Assembly: GCF_027922305.1 (NCBI RefSeq)
Contig: NZ_BSFK01000016.1
Coordinates: forward strand, 864,565-928,564
Direction: 5' to 3'
DNA: 64,000 nucleotides
From: Methylopila jiangsuensis
GTDB lineage: Bacteria; Pseudomonadota; Alphaproteobacteria; Rhizobiales; Methylopilaceae
A model generated the notes under the pieces. That model was not told the DNA's origin. It was given only the letters and a program-made list of their open reading frames with translations, and ran no database searches. The translations under genes were made by a program, and so were the position numbers. Below are positions 8,147-18,698 of the stretch, one piece after another (within the stretch, counting starts at the first letter, position 1; each line of letters begins with the position of its first letter).

Positions 8147-8871
8147 CAGTGCCGCCCTCCCTCGAGATAGGCGGCGCGGACCTCCTCGCGCTCCAGCAGC
8201 TCCCGGCCGCCGCCGGACAGGGTGATGCGGCCGTTGACCATGACATAGCCGCGATGGGCGAGCTTCAGCGCGTGATAGGCGTTCTGCTCCACCAGGAACA
8301 CGGTCAGCCCTTCCGTGCGGTTGAGCTCCCGGATCACGGAGAAGATCTGCTTCACGATCAAGGGCGCGAGGCCGAGGGAGGGCTCGTCCAGCAGCAGCAG
8401 GCGCGGACGGCTCATGAGCGCGCGGGCGATGGCGAGCATCTGCTGCTCGCCGCCGGAGAGCGTGCCGCCGCGCTGGCTCGCGCGCTCCTTCAGCCGGGGG
8501 AAGATCGCGAACATGCGTTCGAGATCCTCGTCGTAATGGGCGTAACTGGTCACCGCCGCGCCCATCTGCAGGTTCTCGAGCACGGTCATGCGCGGGAACA
8601 CGCGCCGTCCTTCCGGCGACTGCGCCAGCTTCATGCGGGCGATGTCGTGGGTGGGAACGCGGGTGATGTCCCGGCCGTCGAACACGATCCGCCCGTCCCG
8701 CGCCTGGGGCGCGCCGAAGATGGTCATCATGAGCGTGGACTTGCCGGCGCCGTTGGCCCCGATCAGCGTGACGATCTCGCCCTCGTCCACGGTCACGTCC
8801 ACGCCCTTCAGGGCGGCGATGGCGCCGTAATAGGCGGTGACGCCCTCGATCGAGAGCAGGGGCGCGCTCAC
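8146..8871 (-). CDS. livF: Branched-chain amino-acid ABC transporter ATPase
   Basis: LivF, one of the two cytosolic ATPases that power branched-chain amino-acid uptake. Walker A is GANGAGKST, the signature is LSGGEQQ and Walker B is LLLLDEPSLGL, all in normal order in a 241-residue protein. The start is the GTG at 8871, which overlaps the livG stop (GTGA); longer in-frame readings have no support. The protein ends at the ATGA shared with the small membrane-protein gene. The YYGAIAALKGV motif near the N-terminus is characteristic of LivF rather than LivG. Confidence 0.94.
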   Translation of the reverse strand: MSAPLLSIEGVTAYYGAIAALKGVDVTVDEGEIVTLIGANGAGKSTLMMTIFGAPQARDGRIVFDGRDITRVPTHDIARMKLAQSPEGRRVFPRMTVLENLQMGAAVTSYAHYDEDLERMFAIFPRLKERASQRGGTLSGGEQQMLAIARALMSRPRLLLLDEPSLGLAPLIVKQIFSVIRELNRTEGLTVFLVEQNAYHALKLAHRGYVMVNGRITLSGGGRELLEREEVRAAYLEGGRH

Positions 8872-9736
8872 GACGCGGCCTCCTCGATCTCGCGCTCCAC
8901 CTCGTCCACCTCCTCGTCCTCGACGCCGAGATAGGCGGCGATCACCCTGGGGTCCTCCCGCACCGCGCGGGGGGCGCCGTCGGAGATCGTCTTGCCGTAG
9001 TCGAGCACGATCACGTGGTCGGAGATCTCCATCACCACGCTCATGTCGTGCTCGATCAGCAGCAGGGCGGTTCCGTCCCGGTCGCGGATGGAGCGCAGCA
9101 GCGCGTTCAGCTCCAGCGACTCGCGCGGGTTGAGGCCGGCCGCCGGCTCGTCGAGGCAGAGCAGGGCCGGGTCGGTGCACATGGCGCGGGCGATCTCCAG
9201 CCGGCGCTGGTCGCCATAGGGCAGGTCGGCGGCGGGATCGTCGGCGCGGTCGATCAGGTCGATGCGCTCCAGCCAGGCCTTGGCCTTGTCGATCGCGGCC
9301 TTCTCCGCCGCGCCGAAGCCGCCGATCCCGAGCACGCCGAGCAGCGTGAAGCCCGACGCCTTCATCAGCGGCGCGTGCTGGGCCACCAGCAGGTTCTCGA
9401 GCACCGTCATGCCGCCGAACAGGCGGATGTTCTGGAAGGTGCGCGCGACGCCCGCGGTGCGGGAGATCTGGTGGTCGCGCAGGCGCTCCAGCAGGAAGCG
9501 GCCATTTCCGGACTGCAGCGTGAGGCGCCCGACCGTCGGCTTGTAGAAGCCGGTGATGCAGTTGAACACGGTGGTCTTGCCGGCGCCGTTGGGGCCGATC
9601 AGGGCGGTGATCTCGCCGCGCCGCACGTCGAAGGACACGTCGTTCACGGCGGTCAGCCCGCCGAAGCGCATGGTCAGCCGCTCCACCCGCAGCAGCACGT
9701 CCTCGGGCAGGGCGGGGGCGTCGTCGTGGCGGAGGG

Positions 9737-9740
<4 letters not shown>
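8868..9740 (-). CDS. livG: Branched-chain amino-acid ABC transporter ATPase
   Basis: LivG, partner ATPase of LivF. 290 residues with Walker [10 protein letters not shown], a LivG-type signature ([14 protein letters not shown]) and Walker [12 protein letters not shown]; the helical insertion around residues 100-135 (FGGMTVLEN onward) is typical of LivG. Start ATG at 9740 overlaps the livM stop. The C-terminal 20 residues are strongly acidic ([14 protein letters not shown]), an extension I would not expect in every homologue and which might contact the membrane partners or be a neutral tail. Confidence 0.94.
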
Positions 9741-11964
<2,224 letters not shown>

Positions 11965-12307
11965 GCGCGCCGCGTCTGGCTCCGGTCGGGTGAGTCGAGG
12001 GTCGTGCGTCCGCGGGCCGAAGCTTCAGCGGCGAGGCGCGCCTGAAAATTAGGCCTGCCTTCCCGCTGGGCGAAGCGCCCACGCTCCGAGTCTTAGCGCG
12101 GGCGGCGGCGCCCGACAACGCGCAAGGGCGGCGCGGCGCGCGGGCCGGTCCTCCCCGAGACGGCCTTATTCCCTCCGTAAGCCTCGCCGCGTGGGGGAGA
12201 ATCGCGGCGCTCGCGCCCGTCGTCGTGGCAGGCTATGACGAAGGCGCGACGCGCCGCCGGTCCGCGGTCCTGACGGGTGCGGGCGTCGACTCGAGGGGAC
12301 GCGTGGC
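11965..12307. other. Divergent intergenic region between livH and the OXA-like gene
   Basis: 343 bases separating two divergent operons, so promoters for both should be here. I see no tRNA, convincing ORF or long inverted repeat. The stretch around 12040-12060 is locally AT-richer (GAAAATTAG) and is the most likely livH promoter zone. A GAGGGGA ribosome-binding site precedes the GTG at 12308. Confidence 0.4.
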
Positions 12308-13162
12308 GTGAGGGTTGTCTGGAGTCTGTCCGTGGCGGCGGCGCTTCTGGCGCCGGCGGCGGCGCGCGCCCAGGGGCCGGAGGTGGAGCTGGGAACGGCG
12401 TTCCGCGAGGCCTTCGCGGGGCTGGACGCCTGCGTGGTGATGCGGGACGTGGCCGCGGGCGCCCAGGTCGCGATCAGCGACGAGGCCGCCTGCGCCCGCC
12501 GCCTTCCGCCCTGCGCCACCTTCGAGATCGCGGCCAATGTGGTGGCGCTCGATCGCGGCGCCGCCCCGGACGTGGACGCGCCGCTGCGCCGCGACCTGCA
12601 GCGCGATCCGCCGCAGCCGAAGCCGCAGGACGCCGGCGCCGAGCCCACGCCGGCGCCGGTCGCCGCTTCGCTGCGGGATGCGGCCCGAACGCCGTCGCCG
12701 TGGCTTTACGAGGAATTGGCCCGCCGCATCGGTCCGGACGCCTTCCCGAAGGCGCTCAACGCCCTGCGCTACGGCGGGGCGGACCTGTCGGCGACGCCGG
12801 TGGACCGCATGTGGCTCGGCGAGACCGACGGCGGGCTGCGGCTCAGTCCGGTGGAGCAGGTGGATTTCCTCGCCCGCCTCAAGCGCGGCGAACTGCCCAC
12901 CAGCGCCGAATCCCAGGCCCGAGCGCTGGACATCCTGCCGGCGGAGAAGACGCCCGAGGGGCAGATCACCCTCAAGGGCGGCGAATGCGGCCCGGCGGCG
13001 GGACCGAAAGTGGCCTGGGCGGTGGGCTGGGTCGAGCGGCAGGGGCGCTCCACCCTGTTCGCCGCCGCCGAGACCGCTCCGACGGCGACCACCGCGGACG
13101 CCGTCGGCCGCACGCGGGCGCTGCTGCGCGCGTTGTCCCTGCTGCCGCCGGAAAAGCCGTGA
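12308..13162 (+). CDS. Secreted class D beta-lactamase-like protein lacking catalytic residues
   Basis: 284 residues with a signal peptide (cleavage after about ARAQ, residue 22) and a penicillin-recognising fold of OXA type. Landmarks align in order: R-L-P-P-C-A-T-F-E-I at residues 65-74 where OXA enzymes have the STFK motif, SPW at 130-132 for SxV, YGG at 155-157 for YGN, LKGGECG at 222-228 for KTG, and WAVGWVERQG at 237-246, which matches the OXA C-terminal WxVGW strand very well. Nucleophile Ser is Ala70 and Lys is Glu73, so hydrolysis is not expected. GTG start, preceded by GAGGGGA. It overlaps the XdhC-like gene by GTGA, making it first in a molybdenum-cofactor operon. Fold call is firm from the motif order; function is unknown. 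Confidence 0.7.
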   Translation: MRVVWSLSVAAALLAPAAARAQGPEVELGTAFREAFAGLDACVVMRDVAAGAQVAISDEAACARRLPPCATFEIAANVVALDRGAAPDVDAPLRRDLQRDPPQPKPQDAGAEPTPAPVAASLRDAARTPSPWLYEELARRIGPDAFPKALNALRYGGADLSATPVDRMWLGETDGGLRLSPVEQVDFLARLKRGELPTSAESQARALDILPAEKTPEGQITLKGGECGPAAGPKVAWAVGWVERQGRSTLFAAAETAPTATTADAVGRTRALLRALSLLPPEKP

Positions 13163-13476
13163 GCGCGCCCGATCCGCTGATCGTCGCCGAGGCCTGGGCG
13201 CGGGAAGGCCGGGGCGTGGCGCTCGCCACCGTGGTGGAGACCTGGGGCTCGGCGCCCCGCCCCGCCGGCAGCGCGCTGGCCATCGACCAGGACGGCCGGT
13301 TCGAGGGCTCGGTTTCCGGCGGCTGCGTCGAGGGCGCGGTGGTGGCGGAGGCGGCGGAGGTGATCGCCAGCGGCCGGCCGCGGATGCTCGAGTTCGGGGT
13401 CGCGGACGAGGCCGCCTGGCGCGTCGGCCTGTCCTGCGGCGGGCGCATCCGCGTCTTCGTCGAGAAGGTGGGCTGA
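13159..13476 (+). CDS. XdhC/CoxI N-terminal domain protein (split XdhC, part 1)
   Basis: 105 residues, one XdhC/CoxI domain (PF02625). XdhC-type proteins protect and sulfurate molybdenum cofactor before insertion into xanthine-dehydrogenase-like enzymes. The conserved stretch TWGSAPRPAGSALAI and the SGGCVEG loop with its cysteine are present, as is the C-terminal LSCGG motif. The GTG at 13159 overlaps the stop of the OXA-like gene (GTGA) and is taken as start. The Rossmann half normally fused to this domain is encoded separately 6 bases downstream, so the protein is a naturally split XdhC; no frameshift is needed because the second gene has its own start. Confidence 0.85.
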   Translation: MSAPDPLIVAEAWAREGRGVALATVVETWGSAPRPAGSALAIDQDGRFEGSVSGGCVEGAVVAEAAEVIASGRPRMLEFGVADEAAWRVGLSCGGRIRVFVEKVG

Positions 13477-13482
13477 AGCGCC

Positions 13483-14154
13483 ATGGAGCTTGCGCTGCTT
13501 GGCGAACTGAACGCCGCCCGCGCCGCCCGCCGCCCGGCGACGGTCGTGACCCGGCTCGACGACGGCGCCCAGCGCCTCGTGCTCGATCCCGCAGGCGATC
13601 CGCTGGAAACGGAGATCGCGGCGGCGCGCCGCGCCGGCCGCAGCCGCGCGGCGGGCGAGTGGTTCCTTGCGGTTTATGAGCCCAGCCCCCGCCTCGTCGT
13701 CGTCGGCGCGGTCCATATCGCCCAGACGCTGGCGCCCATGGCGACGGCGGTCGGCCTCGCCGTCACGGTGGTCGACCCGCGCACCGCCTTCGCCGCGCCG
13801 GAACGGTTTCCGGGCGTGGCGCTGCGGGCCGAATGGCCGGACATGGCGCTGCCGGCGCTCGGGCTCGACCCCTACACCGCCGTCGCGGCGGTGACGCACG
13901 ACCCCAAGATCGACGATCCGGCGCTGGTGGCGGCGCTCCGCGCCGGCTGCTTCTATGTGGGCGCGCTCGGCTCCCGGAAGACCCACGCCGCGCGCCGGGA
14001 GCGGCTGCGGGCGGCCGGCGTCGCGGACGCGGCGCTCGACCGCATCCGCTCGCCCATCGGCCTCGCCATCGGCGCGGCCGGGCCCGAGGAGATCGCGGTG
14101 GCGACGCTCGCCGAGATCGTCATGGCGCTGCGCGCGCCGGAGCGGACGCCATGA
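13483..14154 (+). CDS. XdhC Rossmann-domain protein (split XdhC, part 2)
   Basis: 223 residues comprising the XdhC C-terminal Rossmann domain (PF13478) with a short N-terminal extension. The dinucleotide-fold strand is seen as RLVVVGAVHIAQTLAPMA, followed by VVDPRTAFA and the THDPKIDDPAL and YVGALGSRKTHAARRERL motifs that are diagnostic of the family. The usual GxGHVG loop is altered (VVGAVHIAQ), which I note without claiming inactivity, since this variant is familiar in alphaproteobacterial split XdhC proteins. It ends in an ATGA overlap with the molybdopterin-binding fusion gene, so the four genes from 12308 to 15758 form one coupled unit. Confidence 0.87.
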   Translation: MELALLGELNAARAARRPATVVTRLDDGAQRLVLDPAGDPLETEIAAARRAGRSRAAGEWFLAVYEPSPRLVVVGAVHIAQTLAPMATAVGLAVTVVDPRTAFAAPERFPGVALRAEWPDMALPALGLDPYTAVAAVTHDPKIDDPALVAALRAGCFYVGALGSRKTHAARRERLRAAGVADAALDRIRSPIGLAIGAAGPEEIAVATLAEIVMALRAPERTP

Positions 14155-15758
14155 GGTTCGGAGCCGTTCCGCTCGACGACGCCGTGGGCGCGGTCGCGGC
14201 CCATGCGGTGCGCGCGGCGGGCTTCCTGCTCAAGAAGGGGGCTACCGTCACCGCCCGCGACGTGGCCGAACTCGGCGCGCGGGGCGTGCGCGAGCTGGTG
14301 GTGGCGAGCCTCGAGGCCGACGACGTGCCCGAGGACGAGGCCGCGCGCCGCATCGCCTCGGCGCTCACGGGCGCCGGCCTCGCCGCCGAGGCGCCCTTCA
14401 CGGGACGGGTGAACGTCTACGCCGAGCGCGCCGGGCTGCTGCTGGTGAACGCCGGCGGGGTCGACGCGCTCAACCTGATCGACGAGGACGTGACGCTGGC
14501 GACGCTCGCCCAGCATGCGCCGGTGGCGGCGGGCGCCATGGTCGCCACCATCAAGATCATCCCCTTCGCGCTGCCCGAGACGGTGGTGGCGAAAGCGGAG
14601 ACGGCGGCCCGGGCGGCCGCGCCCGTGATCCGGCTCGCGCCCTTCGCGCCGCTTAAGGTGGGCGTGGTCTCCACCCTGCTGCCGGGCCTGTCGCCCAAGG
14701 TGGTGGACAAGACCATCGCCACGCTGGAGCGCCGCCTCGCCCCCGCCGGCGCCCGCATCGTGGGCGAGCTCCGGGTCGAGCACGACGCGCAGGCGCTCGC
14801 CGGCGCGCTGGCGCGGCTGTCGCCGGCCGCACCGGAGCTCGTCATCGTGTTCGGCGCCTCCGCGGTCACCGACCGGCGCGACGTGGCGCCCATGGCGATC
14901 GAGGCGCTGGGCGGGACGGTTGAGCGGCTCGGCATGCCGGTCGATCCGGGCAACCTGCTGCTGCTGGGGCGCCTGGGCGACGTGACGGTGATCGGCGCGC
15001 CGGGCTGCGCGCGCTCGCCGAAGGAGAACGGCTTCGACTGGGTGCTGAACCGGCTGCTGGCGGGCCTGCCCATGACCGGCCGGGAGATGGCCGGCATGGG
15101 GGTTGGCGGCCTGCTGATGGAGATCGCGGCCCGTCCCCAGCCGCGCGAGACGCCGAGCGAGGGCAAGGCGAGGATCGCCGGGATCGTGCTCGCCGCCGGC
15201 CGCTCCCGCCGCATGGGCGGGCCGAACAAGCTGCTGGAGACCGTGGACGGCCGTCCCATGGCGCGCCACGCGGCGGAGGCGGCGGTGGCGGCGGGCCTGA
15301 GCGAGGTGGTCGTGGTGGTGGGCCATCAGCGCGAGCAGGTGATGGCGGCGCTGGACGGCCTGCCGGTGCGCTTCGTGGCCAATCCGGATTTCGCGGACGG
15401 CCTGTCCACCTCGCTGCGCGCCGGGCTCGCGGCGCTCGCGCCCGGAACCGACGCCGCGCTGGTGGCGCTGGGCGACATGCCCCGGGTCGGGCCGGATCTG
15501 ATCCGGCGTCTGGTCGCGGCCTTCGATCCGGCGGCGGGCGCCCATGCGGTTCTTCCGGTCCATGACGGCGCGCGGGGCAATCCGGTGCTGTGGGGCCGGC
15601 GCTTCTTCCCCGAGCTGATGGCGGTGACGGGCGACGTGGGCGGCCGCGCGCTCATCGGCCCCAACGCCGACTGGGTGCGGGAGGTGGAGATCGCCGACGC
15701 CGCGCCCGTGACCGACGTGGACACGCCCGAAGCCCTGCGCGCCCTGCGGGGCGGCTGA
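14151..15758 (+). CDS. Molybdopterin-binding / MobA-like nucleotidyltransferase fusion
   Basis: 535-residue two-domain protein. Residues 1-345 carry a MoeA/MoaB-like molybdopterin-binding domain, with the IGAPGCARSPKENGFDWVL loop near residue 285. Residues 345-535 are a MobA-type NTP-transferase starting at the nucleotide-binding loop LAAGRSRRMGGPNKL and including ALGDMP with the metal-binding Asp. The fusion is the family NCBI calls molybdopterin-binding/glycosyltransferase family 2, related to MocA, which makes molybdopterin cytosine dinucleotide for Mo-hydroxylases. It follows the split XdhC genes by ATGA overlap. No Mo-hydroxylase subunit gene is present in the window, so the client enzyme must be encoded elsewhere. 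Confidence 0.88.
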   Translation: MRFGAVPLDDAVGAVAAHAVRAAGFLLKKGATVTARDVAELGARGVRELVVASLEADDVPEDEAARRIASALTGAGLAAEAPFTGRVNVYAERAGLLLVNAGGVDALNLIDEDVTLATLAQHAPVAAGAMVATIKIIPFALPETVVAKAETAARAAAPVIRLAPFAPLKVGVVSTLLPGLSPKVVDKTIATLERRLAPAGARIVGELRVEHDAQALAGALARLSPAAPELVIVFGASAVTDRRDVAPMAIEALGGTVERLGMPVDPGNLLLLGRLGDVTVIGAPGCARSPKENGFDWVLNRLLAGLPMTGREMAGMGVGGLLMEIAARPQPRETPSEGKARIAGIVLAAGRSRRMGGPNKLLETVDGRPMARHAAEAAVAAGLSEVVVVVGHQREQVMAALDGLPVRFVANPDFADGLSTSLRAGLAALAPGTDAALVALGDMPRVGPDLIRRLVAAFDPAAGAHAVLPVHDGARGNPVLWGRRFFPELMAVTGDVGGRALIGPNADWVREVEIADAAPVTDVDTPEALRALRGG

Positions 15759-15870
15759 CCGCCCGCCCGTGGGCGCGCTTGTCCTTAGCCGCGCGCCGCC
15801 CATCTTGCGGGTCCCGCCCCCGCCGGCTTAAGCCCTTGGCCGGCGACATGAGCGAATGAAGGAGCCCGCC

Positions 15871-17229
15871 GTGGCCGATTACGACGTCGACCTGTTTGTC
15901 ATCGGGGCGGGCTCCGGCGGCGTGCGCGCGGCCCGAATCGCCGCCGGCTACGGTGCCCGCGTCGCGATCGCGGAGGACTTCCGCGTGGGCGGAACCTGCG
16001 TCATCCGCGGCTGCGTGCCGAAGAAGCTCTATGTCTACGCCAGCCGCTTCGCCGACGCGTTCGAGGACGCCGCGGGCTTCGGCTGGACGGTGCCCGAGGC
16101 GACGTTCTCCTGGGAGGGGCTGGTCGCCGCCAAGGAGAAGGAGATCACCCGGCTGTCCGGCCTCTACGCCGCCAATCTCGACAGGGCGGGCGTGACGCTG
16201 CACCGGCAGCGGGCGGCGCTGTCCGGCCCCAACGCGGTGCGCCTCGCCGACGGGACCGAGATCACGGCCGGGACCATCCTGATCGCCACCGGCGGCGCGC
16301 CGGTGGGCGCCGACATCCCCGGCGCGGAGCTGGCGATCTCCTCCAACGAGGCCTTCGACCTGCCGCGCTTCCCCGAAACCATCGTCATCGCCGGCGGCGG
16401 CTACATCGCGCTGGAGTTCGCGAGCGTGTTCGCGGGCCTCGGCTCGAAGGTGACGCTGATCCACCGCGGCGACAAGGTTCTGCGCGGCTTCGACGAGGAC
16501 GTGCGGGACGAGGTTGCGGAGGGCCTGAGGAAGCGCGGCGTGGAGCTGGTGCTGTCCGACGAGATCGCGGAGATCGCGGCGGCGGGCGAGGGCCGGCGGG
16601 TCGCCACCAAGGCCGGCCGCGTGATCGAGGCGGATCAGGTGATGCTCGCCATCGGGCGCACGCCCGCGACCGCCGGCCTCGGGCTCGAGACCACCAACGT
16701 CATGACCAGCCATGCCGGCGCCATTCTGGTGGATGTGAACAACCGCACCAACGTGGCCTCGGTCTATGCGGTGGGCGACGTGACCGACCGGGTGAACCTC
16801 ACCCCCGTGGCGATCCGGGAAGGCCACGCCTTCGCCGACACCGTGTTCGGAAACAGGCCGACCGTTGTGGCCTATGACGCCATCCCGACCGCGGTGTTCG
16901 TGACGCCGGAGGTGGGGGTCGTCGGCCTCACCGAGGCGCAGGCGCGGGAGAAGGGCGAGGTCGACATCTACAAGACCCGCTTCCGGGCCATGAAGGCCAC
17001 TTTGTCGGGCCGCGACGAGAAGGTGCTGATGAAGATCGTGGTGGACGCCGCGACCGACAGGGTGCTCGGCGTGCATGTGGTGGGCGAGGCGGCGGCGGAG
17101 ATGATCCAGCTCGCCGCGATCGCGGTGCGCATGGGCGCGACCAAGGCCGACTTCGACCAGACGGTGGCGCTGCACCCTTCCGCCGCGGAAGAACTGGTGA
17201 CGCTCCGCACCAAATGGACGCCGTCGTGA
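15871..17229 (+). CDS. gor: Glutathione-disulfide reductase
   Basis: FAD-dependent class I pyridine-nucleotide disulfide oxidoreductase that reduces glutathione disulfide with NADPH. About 452 residues with the FAD motif GAGSGGVRAAR, the redox disulfide GGTCVIRGCVPKK, the NAD(P) motif GGGYIALEFASVF, and the C-terminal active-site HPSAAEE. The upstream in-frame ATG at 15856 lies directly on an AAGGAG ribosome-binding sequence, so the GTG at 15871, 6 bases after that site, is the better start. The downstream DHA2 transporter begins 10 bases after the stop, suggesting cotranscription. Confidence 0.93.
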   Translation: MADYDVDLFVIGAGSGGVRAARIAAGYGARVAIAEDFRVGGTCVIRGCVPKKLYVYASRFADAFEDAAGFGWTVPEATFSWEGLVAAKEKEITRLSGLYAANLDRAGVTLHRQRAALSGPNAVRLADGTEITAGTILIATGGAPVGADIPGAELAISSNEAFDLPRFPETIVIAGGGYIALEFASVFAGLGSKVTLIHRGDKVLRGFDEDVRDEVAEGLRKRGVELVLSDEIAEIAAAGEGRRVATKAGRVIEADQVMLAIGRTPATAGLGLETTNVMTSHAGAILVDVNNRTNVASVYAVGDVTDRVNLTPVAIREGHAFADTVFGNRPTVVAYDAIPTAVFVTPEVGVVGLTEAQAREKGEVDIYKTRFRAMKATLSGRDEKVLMKIVVDAATDRVLGVHVVGEAAAEMIQLAAIAVRMGATKADFDQTVALHPSAAEELVTLRTKWTPS

Positions 17230-17239
17230 GCCCGCGCTG

Positions 17240-18691
17240 ATGGACGCCCACGCCGCCCCGGCGGCGGTGGACGACGCCACGCGCCGGCGCATCATCGCCG
17301 GCGTGCTCACCGCCATGCTGCTCGCGGCGCTGGACCAGACCATCGTCGCCCCCGCCATGAGCACCATCGGCGAGGCGCTGGGCGGGGCCGAGTTCCTGCC
17401 CTGGATCATCTCCGCCTATCTCGTCACCGGCACGGCGGTGGTGCCGCTCTACGGCAAGCTCGCGGACATCCACGGCCGCCGTCCGGTCATCTTCTGGGCG
17501 GTCGGCATCTTCGTGGCGGGCTCGGTGGTCTGCGCGCTGGCGCCCAACATGGGGACCCTCATCCTCGGGCGCGCCATCCAGGGGCTCGGCGGCGGCGGGC
17601 TGATCGCGCTCGCCCAGACGGTGATCGGCGATCTGGTGCCTCCCCGGCAGCGGGCGAAGTACACCGCGCAGATCTCCGCGGTCTGGGCCACCTCCAGCGT
17701 GGCGGGGCCGGTGGTGGGCGGCGCCTTCGCCGAGCATCTGCACTGGTCGCTGATCTTCTGGGTCAACCTGCCGCTCGCCGCCGCGGCGGTGGCCATGACC
17801 GCGGGGCCGCTGCGCCTGCTGCCGTTCCAGCCCAAGCGCCGCCGGCTCGACGTTCTGGGCTCCGTGCTGGTGGTGGCGGCGACCTCGCTCGCCATGCTGG
17901 CGCTGTCCTTCGGGCGCATGAGCGGCGACTGGGACAGCCCGCAGGTGCTCGGCCTCGCCGTCGCGTCCGCCGTCGCGTCCGTCGCCTTCGCCGTCCGGCT
18001 CGCCACCTTCGCCGAGCCGCTGATTCCGCTCGGCGTGCTGAAGGACCGGGTGGTGGCCTGCGCCACCGGCGCGGTGTTCTTCGGCATGGCGGGCTTCGTC
18101 GGCCTCTCCACCCTGATTCCGGTGTATTTCGAGGCCATGAACGGCCTGCCGCCGGACCGCGCCGCGCTCGGCCTCATCGCCATGGCGGCGGGGTCGGTGT
18201 TCGGCGCGGGCCTGACCGGGAAGACGCTGCCGAAGCTGAAGCGCACCCGCGGGCCTGCGCTGATCGGCCTCGCGTTGGCGGCGATCGCCCTGCTCGGGCT
18301 CGCGCTCGCGGTGGAGCAGCGCTCCATCTGGCTGACGCAGGGCCTGCTGTTCGTCTACGGGCTCGGGCTCGGCCCCATCTTCCCCACCGCGACGGTGAAC
18401 ACCCAGAACGCGGTCGGCCGGGCGGACCTCGGGGCGGCCACCGGCCTGCTCGCCTTCCTGCGCTCGCTCGGCGCGGCCTTCGGGGTGGCGATCCTCGGCG
18501 CGCTGGTGCTGGGGGAGGGCGGCGATCTGGAGGCCCATGGCGCGCGCTTCGTGGCCGCGATTCCGCCGCAGGCCTTCGCGTTGGCGTTCTGGGCGACGAT
18601 GGCGGCCACGGTCGCGGCCTGGGTCTGCTTCCTCGCCATGCCGGAGCGGCCGCTCCGGGACACGTTCGAGCCCGCGCCGTTGGAGGGCTGA
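17240..18691 (+). CDS. DHA2-family MFS drug efflux transporter
   Basis: 483-residue major facilitator protein with 14 predicted helices, typical of the EmrB/QacA (DHA2) group. Seen motifs: LDQTIVAPAMSTI in helix 1, GKLADIHGRRPV (motif A) between helices 2 and 3, and GRAIQGLGGGGLI in helix 4. These proteins export hydrophobic drugs or metabolites by proton antiport. No membrane-fusion partner (EmrA type) or TetR regulator lies alongside, so substrate and regulation are unknown. The gene follows gor closely and ends 7 bases from the convergent esterase gene. Confidence 0.9.
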   Translation: MDAHAAPAAVDDATRRRIIAGVLTAMLLAALDQTIVAPAMSTIGEALGGAEFLPWIISAYLVTGTAVVPLYGKLADIHGRRPVIFWAVGIFVAGSVVCALAPNMGTLILGRAIQGLGGGGLIALAQTVIGDLVPPRQRAKYTAQISAVWATSSVAGPVVGGAFAEHLHWSLIFWVNLPLAAAAVAMTAGPLRLLPFQPKRRRLDVLGSVLVVAATSLAMLALSFGRMSGDWDSPQVLGLAVASAVASVAFAVRLATFAEPLIPLGVLKDRVVACATGAVFFGMAGFVGLSTLIPVYFEAMNGLPPDRAALGLIAMAAGSVFGAGLTGKTLPKLKRTRGPALIGLALAAIALLGLALAVEQRSIWLTQGLLFVYGLGLGPIFPTATVNTQNAVGRADLGAATGLLAFLRSLGAAFGVAILGALVLGEGGDLEAHGARFVAAIPPQAFALAFWATMAATVAAWVCFLAMPERPLRDTFEPAPLEG

Positions 18692-18698
18692 CGCCGCC

